Source: Promethearchaeota archaeon (GTDB lineage Archaea; Asgardarchaeota; Lokiarchaeia; Sigyniarchaeales; SOKP01). From it: a DNA stretch of 64,000 nucleotides. The stretch spans positions 1-64,000 of the forward strand of contig JALGVJ010000006.1 in assembly GCA_029838195.1 (NCBI GenBank). The letters are read 5' to 3'. How positions within the stretch are numbered: the stretch's first letter is position 1; every line of letters starts with the position of its first letter. Positions 26,726-36,460 of this stretch are shown here, one piece after another. Made by a program: the position numbers and the translations under genes. The notes under the pieces are model-generated. The model was given only the letters and a program-made list of their open reading frames with translations. It did not search any database and was not told the DNA's origin.

Positions 26726-27550
26726 TTATTCTTCCTTATTCAAGCCTTTTTTCTCCATCCGTTCTTTGATATATTCATTCCAATTAAATGCCATGATAAA
26801 AAACATCACGGTGAGGGTAATCAAAATTAAGAGAGCTTCTAAAATGATACTGGAAGTATCATCCATGATTAATCCCTCTAATTGAAAGCCTAGATAGATG
26901 AAAATGGGCCAGCAAAGATAAAAAATAATGGTCATGGTTTTTCCCAACCATCCAGGAATAAGGCATTTCCAAAAGGGGTATTTAATTAAGCCTAATGGGA
27001 TGAACAATAAATCGTCAGGAAGGGGAGTTAAGGCAAATAAAAAGACATAGAGAGGAATTCTTTTCTGATGGTTTAATATTAATTTTCCAAACCCATCTAA
27101 ATTAAGAAAAAGGTCTGAACTTGTTCTTTCAATGATTTTCTTTCCTCCAAATCCCATTAAATAACCTGAAATCTCTCCTAAAGCACTTCCCATCCCTCCC
27201 ACAAAAGATAAAATTAATATCTCGGCCCAAAATTGAGGATTTTCAATAATTTCAGTGAATAAAAATCCTCTATTCAGAAATTTAAAAATAATCGAATTAG
27301 ATAGCGTGAATAATACGACAGGAAAAGGAATGGGGAATCCAATGCTGGCGCTTCCGAGAAAACAAATTATGAAAGTGATGAAAAGGGCCCACCAATAATA
27401 ACTTGGCTTTTCAAGAGTAGAAATCAAGCTTGCGCGCGTGGAAAGAATAAATTGATTCACTGAGGGTACATATAAAAAAAGCAGTAAATAAAGGATGGTG
27501 AGGGAATAAAAGATTAGAAAGGCGAGAACTAGATTTTTTTGTATGGACAT
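26726..27550 (-). CDS. VTT/DedA-like membrane protein
   Basis: A 274-residue membrane protein of the VTT (SNARE-associated, DedA/TMEM41) type. The conserved block GGMGSALGEISGYLMGFGG is the glycine/Glu motif of the family's re-entrant helix, and FALTPLPDDLLFIPLGLIKYPF is the second re-entrant motif with the Pro-Asp pair. The family includes bacterial undecaprenyl-phosphate flippases and eukaryotic lipid scramblases; a role in moving polyprenyl phosphate or archaeal lipid across the membrane is inferred. It follows the cyclophilin-like gene by 16 bases. Confidence 0.75.
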   Translation of the reverse strand: MSIQKNLVLAFLIFYSLTILYLLLFLYVPSVNQFILSTRASLISTLEKPSYYWWALFITFIICFLGSASIGFPIPFPVVLFTLSNSIIFKFLNRGFLFTEIIENPQFWAEILILSFVGGMGSALGEISGYLMGFGGKKIIERTSSDLFLNLDGFGKLILNHQKRIPLYVFLFALTPLPDDLLFIPLGLIKYPFWKCLIPGWLGKTMTIIFYLCWPIFIYLGFQLEGLIMDDTSSIILEALLILITLTVMFFIMAFNWNEYIKERMEKKGLNKEE

Positions 27551-27566
27551 TAATTATAACCTAATA

Positions 27567-27959
27567 TTATTTATCTAATGAAATCTTGGTATTGAGTCCA
27601 TTGATAGCTTTTAAGAACAGCGAGAGATCATCTTGGATTTTTCCAATAATATTAACTTTATCTGGCATTTTTGAAGCTTCAATGCAAAAAATGAGCTCAT
27701 CAGACTTGGGGTAATAGACAATTTCACCGGCCTTCACTTGCGTTCTAGCAGTTTTGGAATTTAATCCCTTGCGAATTCCAATACCCGGCAGGCTCCAATA
27801 TTTTTTAGAGCCAAAACTAAATCGGCCCCGAAGTACCAAGGGTAAACGGTTTAATAAGGCATCAGCAGAAAGGGGGGCGAGATGTCGGATCACGTGCCCT
27901 TTTAGAGTACCAATTCCAAATAAGGTGATTAAAATTGGGATTTTTCCTTTATCTTCCAT
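27567..27959 (-). CDS. Cyclophilin-like fold protein (COG2164/DUF369 type)
   Basis: A 130-residue beta-barrel protein. The pattern GRFSFGSKKYWSLPGIGI, then AGEIVYYPKSDELIFCIEAS, matches the archaeal/Thermotoga cyclophilin-like family (TM1367 type). Active-site residues of true prolyl isomerases are not conserved in that family, so enzymatic function is unclear. It heads a two-gene leftward unit with the VTT membrane protein. Confidence 0.65.
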   Translation of the reverse strand: MEDKGKIPILITLFGIGTLKGHVIRHLAPLSADALLNRLPLVLRGRFSFGSKKYWSLPGIGIRKGLNSKTARTQVKAGEIVYYPKSDELIFCIEASKMPDKVNIIGKIQDDLSLFLKAINGLNTKISLDK

Positions 27960-28593
27960 TTTTTAAATAAGTTCTATTTTCCATCAAGTATATATTAATA
28001 AAGATAACGATGTTAAATAATTTGTCAAATGGAATTAAAAGGTTATAAAATCACACGAGATTTTGGGTTCTTTTATCGTTAATAATTCATGATCCTAAGA
28101 TTTAAATAGGCATTTTTCCATATTAAGAATGGAGAATAGTGTTTAATCATTGGTTTTGATTTCATTAATCGTTCAATTAATTCGGGTTTGCCTGGATGAT
28201 TTCAAACATGTTTTATTATTCGTGTTTGCATTCCTTTTTTTGCCATTTCCGACCTTAACTCCTCATCATGATAGTTTCAGTTTCTTAGAAAAAAAGATGG
28301 AGATAACCCATAATACCCGACAATTTAAAAATTCCACGGTACGTGAAATATATTTCCATTTTTTTCTCCCACCTCAGCTATAGATCTTGGATCGGGTTTG
28401 ATACGCAGTATTCCTGTTCAGGTAAGGTTTATCTTGGTTAATGGTGAGTTCGATGAGTAATTAAAAGTGCTTATGGTATAATGTAATTGAGCTATTGACC
28501 CGAGCCGAATATCTTTAAAATTGCTTTTTGCTTCCATCGATTTTTATAAATCGTGGAACTCCATGAGGACAAAGCTTTTTCTTTTAAATACCA
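27960..28593. other. Long intergenic region with a possible decayed gene
   Basis: No intact gene is visible. On the plus strand a frame from TTG 28150 runs 77 codons to 28383. Near its end a second frame, shifted by two bases, is open and reads AIDLGSGLIRSIPVQVRFI, ending VNGEFDE at a TAA near 28470. The second piece has good coding composition, so a broken gene is possible. The remainder is AT-rich with TATA-like TTTAAATA near 28103. No tRNA or box C/D RNA could be made out. Confidence 0.3.
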
Positions 28594-29520
28594 CTATTCT
28601 CCACTATTTTTATCCTTTTTCATCTTATTTATATACTCTTTTTCAACCAAGTCAACGTCAACGGAAGAATCAATATCGTGAAAATTGAGGGAATGATCTA
28701 CTTTTTTTAAGATAAACCGTGCATTTTTTGTCTGTATCAAGAAATTCAACAGGTCTTTCAATGTATTTTTCTTAAAATGCTCACGTAATGCGGAAATTTG
28801 ATTTAGGAATTGGGAACCGAAAACAATTATTGGGATTAATTGATAAATATTTTGTTCGGAGGAATATTTCATGAGTTCTTGAGGATGCATGGTATTTATT
28901 TTCTTTAGAAATTCAAGATTCCTTTCCCTTGTTATTTCAATGATAGAAATTGTTTTTGATGAACTAATATCCTCCGAAATGAAAGCTTGATGATTTATTG
29001 GAAGGGAAATTTGTCTATAAAACAGTAGTGGATACTTCTTCAATATTTCGTTCTCCCTCTTAATAATATTCATGACGTGTTCAATCAATGCCCGATCAAA
29101 AATCGTATCTCCCGGAATGAGAATATAATTAGCATCTTTTTTAATAGAGCTTGATCGAGTGAAAATTGAATAAAAAGAATAGAGAGGGCCTTTTTTATAA
29201 AATGGGCTCGCATCAATTATCGTAATTTTTTCTTTCAAGAATCGTTTTTTTGAAATAAAAGCATCGATAAAATGAGTGATTTCATGCCCAAGATACCCAA
29301 TAATGATGATAAAACTCTCAATTCCTTGTTCATAGAAGGATTCAATTAAAACTTGAAGAATGGGACGGTTTCCAAGAGCCTTTAATTTTAAAAGCGTTTT
29401 TGGTAATTTTCCAGAAAGTTGAGCAAAACGTTTTCCTTCTCCTGCAGAGAGAATGATTAAAGTAAAGGTTTTTAAAACAGATTTATTGCGTAGTGACAAT
29501 AGTATTTCCATCCTTGTCAA
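28594..29520 (-). CDS. Nucleotidyltransferase-fold protein (MobA/IPCT-like)
   Basis: A 308-residue NTP-transferase. LIILSAGEGKRFAQL is the NTP loop, LPKTLLKL follows it, and GYLGHEI and ILIPGDTIF (metal Asp) occupy the usual places. The family joins CTP, GTP or UTP to a phosphorylated sugar or inositol, or to molybdopterin; the inositol-phosphate cytidylyltransferase group is closest by eye. Its first 38 bases overlap the end of the methionine aminopeptidase gene, so the two are translationally linked; ATG 29511 is an alternative start with a shorter overlap. Confidence 0.65.
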   Translation of the reverse strand: MTRMEILLSLRNKSVLKTFTLIILSAGEGKRFAQLSGKLPKTLLKLKALGNRPILQVLIESFYEQGIESFIIIIGYLGHEITHFIDAFISKKRFLKEKITIIDASPFYKKGPLYSFYSIFTRSSSIKKDANYILIPGDTIFDRALIEHVMNIIKRENEILKKYPLLFYRQISLPINHQAFISEDISSSKTISIIEITRERNLEFLKKINTMHPQELMKYSSEQNIYQLIPIIVFGSQFLNQISALREHFKKNTLKDLLNFLIQTKNARFILKKVDHSLNFHDIDSSVDVDLVEKEYINKMKKDKNSGE

Positions 29521-30397
29521 TAATTATCGTGTGCTCTTCCTGAGCAACATGAGCTCTATCATACTCAATTAAAATGGGATAATAATCAAGGATATTTTTC
29601 CTCACAAACGTGTTGATGATTTGGTTGACTTTTTCTGGAGGAATGATTTTTTTTTTAAGTAATAAACGGGGAGAAAAGGGTAATTTCTTCGTTTCTTTTT
29701 CAATTTTATTCATGTATCCCATTTCTTCATAAGTAAGGTTTTTTTTTAATTTTTTTTTTAACCGGTAAATAAAAGCATTTTTTCCATTAATTACAAATCC
29801 CTTTCCGGCGGTAACAAATGGTTCACAGGCAAACGCATCTCCCGGTTTTAATATTTGATCATGGCGTTTATCTTTAAAATTGGGAATAAAAAGGCCTGCG
29901 TGAAGATTATATTGTTTTAATTCGTGTCCTCCTAAATTTTTTATGGGATTTAATCCGTAAGAGGTAATTACTTTAGAGATTTGCTCTCCTAATTCATAAA
30001 GCCGGACACCGGGGGCAAAGATTTCAATTGCGGCCTCTAATGCTTCTTTAGCAGCATCCACATGGATTTGCATTCCCGGATCTTCATCGATATTGATCGT
30101 TATTGCTGAATCCGCAATGTAACCATCATAATGAGCACCTAAATCAATCTTTAATAACCCTTTTTCAGGAATTACGGTTGTATCACCTATTGGTGGGCTA
30201 TAATGCGCAGCAATTTCATTTAATGACATGTTAATGGGAAAGGCTAATTCACAGCCTACTTCAAGGATTTTCTCCTCACATTGAGTACCTATTTCTAAGA
30301 AAGGTATCCCTGGTTTCACGAGTTTCCTTGCCAATTCTTTTGCAGCTACGACCGCTTTTCCAGCTTTTAAATATTTTTCAACTATATTATCTTCCAT
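29483..30397 (-). CDS. map: Methionine aminopeptidase, type 2
   Basis: A 304-residue archaeal type-2 methionine aminopeptidase, which removes the initiator methionine from new proteins. The metal ligands are in KIDLGAHYDGYIADSA (two Asp), GGHELKQYNLHAG (His), FACEPF (Glu) and AQEEHTIII (final Glu). The helical insertion of about 60 residues that marks type 2 lies between the third and fifth ligands. It sits between aspS and the nucleotidyltransferase on the same strand. Confidence 0.92.
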   Translation of the reverse strand: MEDNIVEKYLKAGKAVVAAKELARKLVKPGIPFLEIGTQCEEKILEVGCELAFPINMSLNEIAAHYSPPIGDTTVIPEKGLLKIDLGAHYDGYIADSAITINIDEDPGMQIHVDAAKEALEAAIEIFAPGVRLYELGEQISKVITSYGLNPIKNLGGHELKQYNLHAGLFIPNFKDKRHDQILKPGDAFACEPFVTAGKGFVINGKNAFIYRLKKKLKKNLTYEEMGYMNKIEKETKKLPFSPRLLLKKKIIPPEKVNQIINTFVRKNILDYYPILIEYDRAHVAQEEHTIIIDKDGNTIVTTQ

Positions 30398-30460
30398 GAT
30401 AGAGTTAAAACTTGAATGATTTGAATATTTAAAAAAAATTTTTAGAAAAAAAACTTGAGA

Positions 30461-31786
30461 TTAAGGAATTAAACGTTCGGGCGTTCTCGGATACATGACC
30501 GCTTCTCTGATATCATCTAATCCACATAGGATTGTTAGCCAGCGAGCGATTCCCAATCCAAATCCCGCGTGAGGAGGCATGCCGAAATCAAACACGCGCG
30601 TGTGAGGGTCAAAAGACTCTGGATTGAGCCCCTTTTCTTTAAGAGCGTTGATTAATTGTTCTTTATTGTGGACTCTTGTCCCTCCTGAAGTTAATTCTAA
30701 CCATCCTTTTTGAAGGTCAAAAGATTCACTATATTTAGAGTCTTTAGAAGGTTGGATGTAAAAGGGTTTTAATGACATTGGCCAGTGGGTAATATAATAA
30801 TACCCGGGTAATATTTGGTCTAATTTCCTATAGGCTTCCGTCGGAATGTCTTCTCCAAATTCAATTTTAATATCCAATTTTTTTTCTATGATATCTAAAA
30901 TTTCCTCATACGTATATCGAGGAAATGGTACTTCAGGTAATACTGTAACATTTTCCATTTTAAGGAATTTCAAAGCCTCAAATTGATTTTCTCGGATTCT
31001 TTTTATAGCGTGATATACTAAATTCTCTAAGAGTTTAAGGACATCGTGCATATCAGCGAACGCCATTTCCACATCCAATACATAAATTTCGCATAAATGT
31101 CTTTTAGTATGACTTTTTTCAGCTCTATAACAATGACTTATCTCGTATACTCGTTCATAAACGCCGCTGAGTTGTTCTTTATATAATTGAGCAGATTGGG
31201 TCAAAAATGCTTCTCTATCAAAATACATGATAGGAAAGAGTTCCGTTCCTCCCTCTGTAGCAGATCCTATAATTTTAGGAGTGGTTATTTCAGTAAAATC
31301 GTGTTCATGCAAGAATTCTCTAATGGCTTTAAGTAATTCCCCTCTAATTCTAAAGATTGCTTGATTTCTCAAGGACCGCAAGTCTAACGCTCTGTTATTT
31401 AACCTTAAATCTAATTCCGATATGGTTTCTCCGGTCATATCAATAGGAAGCTTGTTAGGAGTGACATTCAGGGTCTTAATCTTATCAGGAATTATTTCCA
31501 CGCCACCGGGTGCTTTCTTGAATATTTTAACCTTCCCCTTTATCATGATACAATATTGATACCCCATTTTCACGTTTTCAAAAAGTTGGTCGGAAACAAC
31601 CCCTTTTTTTATCGTAATTTGCCGCTCTCCATATTTATCTTGAAGTATGATGAATTTTAATCCTCCTAAATCCCGATAATTACGGATCCAGCCTCCCAGA
31701 ATAACTTCTTGCCCCTCTAGATCTGAAGTCACATCCTTGGTATAATGGGTTTTTCTCCAATTCCCCATATCATCTAACATTTTCAT
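30461..31786 (-). CDS. aspS: Aspartyl-tRNA synthetase, archaeal type
   Basis: A 441-residue class IIb synthetase. Residues 15-125 form the OB-fold anticodon domain (VILGGWIRNYRDLGGLKFI). The catalytic core shows FLTQSAQLYKEQLS, motif 2 in YRAEKSHTKRHL, and motif 3 in GFGLGIARWLTIL. The archaeal layout has no bacterial GAD insertion. Whether it charges only tRNA(Asp) or also tRNA(Asn) cannot be told; no GatCAB or AsnRS is in the window. The start may be the internal ATG (MGNWRKTHY). The map gene follows 63 bases downstream. Confidence 0.92.
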   Translation of the reverse strand: MKMLDDMGNWRKTHYTKDVTSDLEGQEVILGGWIRNYRDLGGLKFIILQDKYGERQITIKKGVVSDQLFENVKMGYQYCIMIKGKVKIFKKAPGGVEIIPDKIKTLNVTPNKLPIDMTGETISELDLRLNNRALDLRSLRNQAIFRIRGELLKAIREFLHEHDFTEITTPKIIGSATEGGTELFPIMYFDREAFLTQSAQLYKEQLSGVYERVYEISHCYRAEKSHTKRHLCEIYVLDVEMAFADMHDVLKLLENLVYHAIKRIRENQFEALKFLKMENVTVLPEVPFPRYTYEEILDIIEKKLDIKIEFGEDIPTEAYRKLDQILPGYYYITHWPMSLKPFYIQPSKDSKYSESFDLQKGWLELTSGGTRVHNKEQLINALKEKGLNPESFDPHTRVFDFGMPPHAGFGLGIARWLTILCGLDDIREAVMYPRTPERLIP

Positions 31787-31856
31787 TTTAACTTTTATTT
31801 TTTCCTAAATTATATGAGTTAAACGTGTAAAAAAATTAAATTTTTTGTAAATCCGT

Positions 31857-33455
31857 GTGATTTTCTTGGTCGATCTAACTTGGATGAAAAAGAACGCAGT
31901 TCAAGAAGAAATTAAAAAATTACTCGAGAGGAAAAGCGAAAATTTTATAGATTGGGAAAAAAATGAATACCCTCTTCTCAAGGAGGATGAAATACTATAT
32001 CGAGAGGAGGAGGAAAGGAAGGAAATCCGAGGGCTGTCCGTAGATGAAAAAAAAGAGGTATCAACATTTTATAACTTGCTTATTTTAGGAGATAATTTAG
32101 CCACCATGAGATGGCTTTTAGAACATTTTAAAGAAAAAATTACCTTGATTTACATCGATCCTCCCTTTGGAACAGGCACGGCCTTTAATCTCAAAATAAA
32201 AATCGGAGAAGGCAAATATTCCACTGATTCTAAATATTGGATTCGAGAACCGGCTTATAAAGATTCTTGGTTGGGAGGATTAGATTCTTACTTGGAGTTC
32301 ATGTATCCCCGATTATTTTTGATGAAAAAATTATTAGCATCCCATGGAAGCATGTATGTACATTTAGATTGGCATGTAGTCCACCCGATTAAACTTTTGT
32401 TAGATGAGATTTTTGGTAAAGAAAATTTCCGGAATCAAATCATATGGTATTATCCTGCTGCTTCCGCGCAGACAAAGAAATTCTTCATGCGTTCTCATGA
32501 CGTGATTTTATTTTATTCTAAATCTAAAAATTATATTTTCAATGATGATGCTCAAATCTACATGGAATATTCCTCGAGGGTGAAAGATAATCTGAAACGG
32601 GATGAGAAGGGCGTCTATTATTATAGAGGAGGAAGTCATAATGGATTGAAATTAAAAAGAAAAGTATATATTGATGGTAAGGGCATTTTTCCTCGTGATG
32701 TGTGGTTAGATGTTCCTTATGTGAGAGCAAATACCTTGGAATATCAAGGATTTTCTACTCAAAAGCCAGAATTATTGTTAAAGCGCATCATATTGGCATC
32801 TTCAAATGAAAAAGATTTAATAGCAGACTTTTTCTGCGGAACAGGCACGTGTTTAGCCGTGGCAGAAAAATTAGGGCGAAGATGGATTGGATGTGATATC
32901 AGCAAGCATGCCGTTCATATCAGCAGAAAACGAATCCTTGATATTCATGAAGGCCGGGATTTAAACAATGGGAAGAAAAAACATGCTAAAAAAGCTACGC
33001 CTTTTAAAATTATGGTTCAAGAAGATAAAATTCACGATAAATCCTTTTTAAAGAGTTATTTAAAACCGGATCAAAACCATGAGGAGGGTTTATTTCAAGA
33101 TTTTAAAGAGCCCGAGATCGAGCTCAAGATTCTTGAAAAATACAATTCATGCATGAAAATTGAACTCGTGAATTATTCAATCCCCTTCGAGGAAAAAATA
33201 AAGAAATCAATAACCAATAAAATTAATAAGTGGTCTGATTGGATTGATTTCTTTGCGGTGGATTTTAATCCTTCGCAAGGAGTTTTTAATACATCTTGGG
33301 CATCTTATAGAACTCAAAAACAAAGAGAGATTTCTTTAGAATCATGTGGGTGGAATCATGAATTAAAAAAGATTCATTCTATTCAAGTAAAAGTAATTGA
33401 TATTCTTGGAAATGAAACAATTAAAACCATTAAATTAAACAATATTAAAATTTGA
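31857..33455 (+). CDS. Orphan beta-class DNA methyltransferase (Mod-like)
   Basis: An amino-methyltransferase of the type III Mod/N4-N6 kind. The order is beta-class: catalytic motif IV (IDPPFGTG, residues about 100-107) precedes the SAM motif (DFFCGTGTCLAVAEKLGRR, near 323-341). A helical target-recognition part lies between them, and the last 130 residues form an extra domain (WIDFFAVDFNPSQGV). No restriction gene is adjacent: aspS is divergent and truD convergent. It may be a solitary epigenetic methylase. The GTG at 31857 and the ATG at 31884 are both possible starts; neither has a good ribosome site. Confidence 0.85.
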   Translation: MIFLVDLTWMKKNAVQEEIKKLLERKSENFIDWEKNEYPLLKEDEILYREEEERKEIRGLSVDEKKEVSTFYNLLILGDNLATMRWLLEHFKEKITLIYIDPPFGTGTAFNLKIKIGEGKYSTDSKYWIREPAYKDSWLGGLDSYLEFMYPRLFLMKKLLASHGSMYVHLDWHVVHPIKLLLDEIFGKENFRNQIIWYYPAASAQTKKFFMRSHDVILFYSKSKNYIFNDDAQIYMEYSSRVKDNLKRDEKGVYYYRGGSHNGLKLKRKVYIDGKGIFPRDVWLDVPYVRANTLEYQGFSTQKPELLLKRIILASSNEKDLIADFFCGTGTCLAVAEKLGRRWIGCDISKHAVHISRKRILDIHEGRDLNNGKKKHAKKATPFKIMVQEDKIHDKSFLKSYLKPDQNHEEGLFQDFKEPEIELKILEKYNSCMKIELVNYSIPFEEKIKKSITNKINKWSDWIDFFAVDFNPSQGVFNTSWASYRTQKQREISLESCGWNHELKKIHSIQVKVIDILGNETIKTIKLNNIKI

Positions 33456-33476
33456 ATCAAGAAATTTAACACGATT

Positions 33477-34859
33477 TCATTTAATTATTTCTCGTAACAT
33501 CATGGTGGCATAGCATCCTTTAGGTAAACTGAATTCAAATTTTATTTTTTGATAATTAGGATGAATTTCATCTTCCCCAAATTCTAAGAGATTCAATCCA
33601 ATTGGTTTTACCAATAGCGTTCGTATTGTCCCTTTTAAATCGAAATTAATAAATGACTCGTCATAAAACATGTCTAGGCGGATTTGTTCTTCCTTGCAGA
33701 TTTCTTGAAATATCCGGCTCATTAAGGGGAAATCTTCTAAGTTAATTCCATGTCCTATGATTGGACACACGATTGCAGCCCGATCTCTTTCTATTGCTTT
33801 TAAGAGCCCCTCATCATAATGACTTCCAAAAATATATTTTACTGGGGTTGGTGAGCCATTAGTTTGCTCTAAAATGGAAATAACATCTCCTTCCTGGGGA
33901 GTAAAGAATGGAATACCTTTTTTATGTCTTAGAGATAACATTTTATTAAATAGGTATGATTGATAAGAACTGATAATTAATTTTTTCAAATCTGGAGGAA
34001 GGACTTCAAAGACTCCCTCGTAATCTCCGGGATGTTCCATCATGTAGGCGAGCATGTTTCTTTCATATTGAAGAGATTTCGGAAATAATGATAGTGCACC
34101 CTTGTAATCTCCCGTTTCTTTTAAATACGTTCTCGCCTTTTTAGATTTGGTAGATTCTGGAGGATAAGTGGAAATAACAAACTCATTAAAAGCTTCTTCA
34201 TATTTTCTCTCAATGAGGTATCTGCCCACTATATGAGAATTAGGCCGAAAAGTCCCGAATCTTTGTAGCCCATAATAGTTTGGAAATCCATGAGTTGTTA
34301 ATTTTTTAAATAGAAGCTCGATATCTTGTTTCAAATTTTCTCTATTCGGAATTTTTCTAATGGTAATCACGAAGAAATTACCCCAATGACTTCCCAATTT
34401 TACGGGTTTCTTGGTAGGATGAATATTTCTTATAAACAAATCTTTAATTCTTAATCGTTTTAATTGATCGATATAATTTCCCTTGATCGACATCTTTTGC
34501 ACCGTTATAGCGAGCTTATCTTTTAATCCCGAATAAGAAATCAAGGAAGGAGAAATTTTTAATTGATTGCTAAGTAAATCTACAGCCTCAAAAGTATCCT
34601 TATTTACTTTAATCAAATTAAAGGTGGTATATTTATCATTACCATCTTCTGGAAAAAAATGTTCCGTAAAATCTTCCCGTATTTCTAAAACTTCGCCCGT
34701 TTCAGAAATTTCTTTTACAATAAAATCTTTATAGCCATGTTTATAGATGCCTTTTATTCCTTGGATTTCGGAGGTGCTAAAAAATTTAATTTCAACAAAT
34801 TTTTCGATTTCTCGTTCAATCTTTTGAAAATTTATACTATTTTCCTCATTTTCATGCAA
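33477..34859 (-). CDS. truD: tRNA pseudouridine synthase TruD
   Basis: A 460-residue enzyme that makes pseudouridine 13 in tRNA. The catalytic Asp is in YSGLKDKLAITVQ, and NYYGLQRFG is the second family signature; a C-terminal SSYQSYLFNKMLS helix and the TRUD insertion domain are present. Length is at the high end for archaea. It is the last gene of a three-gene translation operon: zinc-ribbon/KH protein, pth2, truD, with 15 bases between pth2 and truD. Confidence 0.93.
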   Translation of the reverse strand: MHENEENSINFQKIEREIEKFVEIKFFSTSEIQGIKGIYKHGYKDFIVKEISETGEVLEIREDFTEHFFPEDGNDKYTTFNLIKVNKDTFEAVDLLSNQLKISPSLISYSGLKDKLAITVQKMSIKGNYIDQLKRLRIKDLFIRNIHPTKKPVKLGSHWGNFFVITIRKIPNRENLKQDIELLFKKLTTHGFPNYYGLQRFGTFRPNSHIVGRYLIERKYEEAFNEFVISTYPPESTKSKKARTYLKETGDYKGALSLFPKSLQYERNMLAYMMEHPGDYEGVFEVLPPDLKKLIISSYQSYLFNKMLSLRHKKGIPFFTPQEGDVISILEQTNGSPTPVKYIFGSHYDEGLLKAIERDRAAIVCPIIGHGINLEDFPLMSRIFQEICKEEQIRLDMFYDESFINFDLKGTIRTLLVKPIGLNLLEFGEDEIHPNYQKIKFEFSLPKGCYATMMLREIIK

Positions 34860-34874
34860 TTTTCATTCCCATGG

Positions 34875-35231
34875 TCATAGTAGTTCTAAATTTCCCGTGA
34901 TTTTATCCAGTTCTGATGAGGGATGAGGTCCTATTCCTAAAGCGGTAATGGTGCCGGGAGCTAATTGGGTTAAACCGGCATCCTTGACTAAAAAATGAGG
35001 GATTTTTTGTTTTTCAAGCTCTTTTAAAATATCTTGTAGCATTTCCAAGCTTTTTGCTTTCAAGACTATTTTTTTCTGTCCCGTATTTTTCCAATTCTTC
35101 CAATTCTTTTTATTTTTAGTTCTAACTAAATCAGATGCAGATACGGAAGCATGACATGCTTGAGCACATTTCTTGCCTGTACTCATTTTTAAATCTGTCC
35201 TAATTAAAATTACTTGTTTTATTTCGTCCAT
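34875..35231 (-). CDS. pth2: Peptidyl-tRNA hydrolase 2
   Basis: A 118-residue Pth2, which frees tRNA from stalled peptidyl-tRNA. The signature [19 protein letters not shown] is complete, with the catalytic lysines, and the C-terminal [19 protein letters not shown] is the second conserved block. It is archaeal/eukaryotic in type, unrelated to bacterial Pth. It lies between the zinc-ribbon/KH protein gene and truD. Confidence 0.95.
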   Translation of the reverse strand: MDEIKQVILIRTDLKMSTGKKCAQACHASVSASDLVRTKNKKNWKNWKNTGQKKIVLKAKSLEMLQDILKELEKQKIPHFLVKDAGLTQLAPGTITALGIGPHPSSELDKITGNLELL

Positions 35232-35290
35232 GGTTTTATAACCTTTAGAAAACGGCGTGCTTCTTGGAGCCTGTATTACTAATATACTAG

Positions 35291-35803
35291 TTATTGAAAT
35301 TCTATTCTCGTTGTCTGATTCGTGAGTTCAAAAATGAGCTCTTCTAATTCTTCTTTTGTAAAGGGAATTTGATCTTGATCTTCCTTTCGAATGACGGCTT
35401 TAAATTCGATATCCCCGGTTGCTAAAAAAATTTCATTCAATGAAATTAATTTGCTGGGATAAATCAAGCTCTCAACGACAGGACGGGGCTTTTTACTATT
35501 TTCTACTAAAATTATATTATCAATTTCATAGGTTTCTTTAATCATATCGATTAATTCTGAAGTAATCTTGAGTTTATCTCCCCGCCCTATTAGAAGTATG
35601 ACCAAATCGCCATAATCTATCGCTTTGTAAAAGGATACATCCTTTAAATAATTAAATCGGGAATCATTCTCTTCCAGCTCTAAAAAGAATTTCGCCAAAT
35701 CTATTTCAAAATCTGTTAAAATGCCTTCGTCATATTTCTCTTGGCAACTCGTACAGAGAAACTCCGATGAGATACATGTTCTGCAAGCTGGTAATACCCG
35801 AAT
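35291..35803 (-). CDS. Zinc-ribbon/KH-like RNA-binding protein, apparent ATT start
   Basis: The part from the TTG at 35698 is the KH-like half (DDLVILL-type strands, GRGDKLKI, then [10 protein letters not shown]). The same frame continues 35 codons upstream and encodes a zinc ribbon, CRTC with [11 protein letters not shown], exactly as in the archaeal zinc-ribbon/KH family, whose members start just before the first CxxC. Upstream of the ribbon the frame has no ATG, GTG or TTG before a TAA at 35812. The best-placed start is ATT at 35803 (reading [10 protein letters not shown]). A one-base sequencing error joining an out-of-frame ATG at 35811 is the alternative. It is in an operon with pth2 and truD. 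Confidence 0.75.
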   Translation of the reverse strand: MRVLPACRTCISSEFLCTSCQEKYDEGILTDFEIDLAKFFLELEENDSRFNYLKDVSFYKAIDYGDLVILLIGRGDKLKITSELIDMIKETYEIDNIILVENSKKPRPVVESLIYPSKLISLNEIFLATGDIEFKAVIRKEDQDQIPFTKEELEELIFELTNQTTRIEFQ

Positions 35804-36265
35804 CTTCCATTACACCAACTATTTCTCAATAAAAATCGAAATACATGTAGATAAATCTAAAATATAATAAAAATTGAATCCTTCTTTTGAGAAAATATTA
35901 TCAATACTTTAAAAATTTTTTTATAATAAACTAAACCCAAAACTGAATAAATTGCTCAAGTTTTTTTAAAAATATCATATCATTAATTATCTTTACATTA
36001 AGATGAAGAAATTTTTTAAAGGTTCATGATAATAAGATTTTCATGAATATCATGAATCATTTTAAAAATCATTGAGAAGTAAGAATGAGGATTATAATTA
36101 TTTTAAAGTGATATTGACGATGATTTGGAATTTTTTAATTTTTATTTATTGTCTCTCATTAATAATTACTTAATATAATGCTTCTCCGAGATATTCTCAA
36201 ATATAATTAACTCTTAAATCTTGAATTTATTTTAAGATAAGAAAATATGGAACCATCAAGAAGGG
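35804..36265. other. AT-rich intergenic region
   Basis: About 460 very AT-rich bases without a believable frame on either strand. Near 36029-36058 the palindrome TCATGA occurs three times within 32 bases. It lies between eL38 and the RNA-binding protein operon, both leftward, so it should hold a promoter for the latter; no single TATA box stands out. Confidence 0.4.
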
Positions 36266-36460
36266 TTATAATTCGATTATATCGCAATTTAAATTAGATA
36301 ATAATCTTTCTGCTGTAGGAGGATCGACTTTATAAGTATAAAGAGTTTTTTTTGTTCGCAATTTCAGTTTTACCACATCTTTTAATCTTTTTACGCGACA
36401 ATGGATCGCTCGCTCTGATAGTTCAATAAATTGTTTTTCATCAAAAATTTCTTTAGGCAT
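36266..36460 (-). CDS. rpl38e: Ribosomal protein eL38
   Basis: A 64-residue large-subunit protein otherwise known from eukaryotes and some archaea. MPKEIFDEKQFIELSERA, then VVKLKLRTKKTLYTYKV and the ending NCDIIEL line up with the eukaryotic L38 pattern (PxxIxxIKxFL, VKFKVR, LYTL, VKEL). It is divergent from the eL40 gene, with 164 bases between their starts. Confidence 0.88.
   Translation of the reverse strand: MPKEIFDEKQFIELSERAIHCRVKRLKDVVKLKLRTKKTLYTYKVDPPTAERLLSNLNCDIIEL

Noticed and set aside
28150-28383. 77-codon plus-strand frame as an intact gene
   Set aside because: TTG start, no ribosome site, mixed composition and no family; kept only as a possible broken gene.
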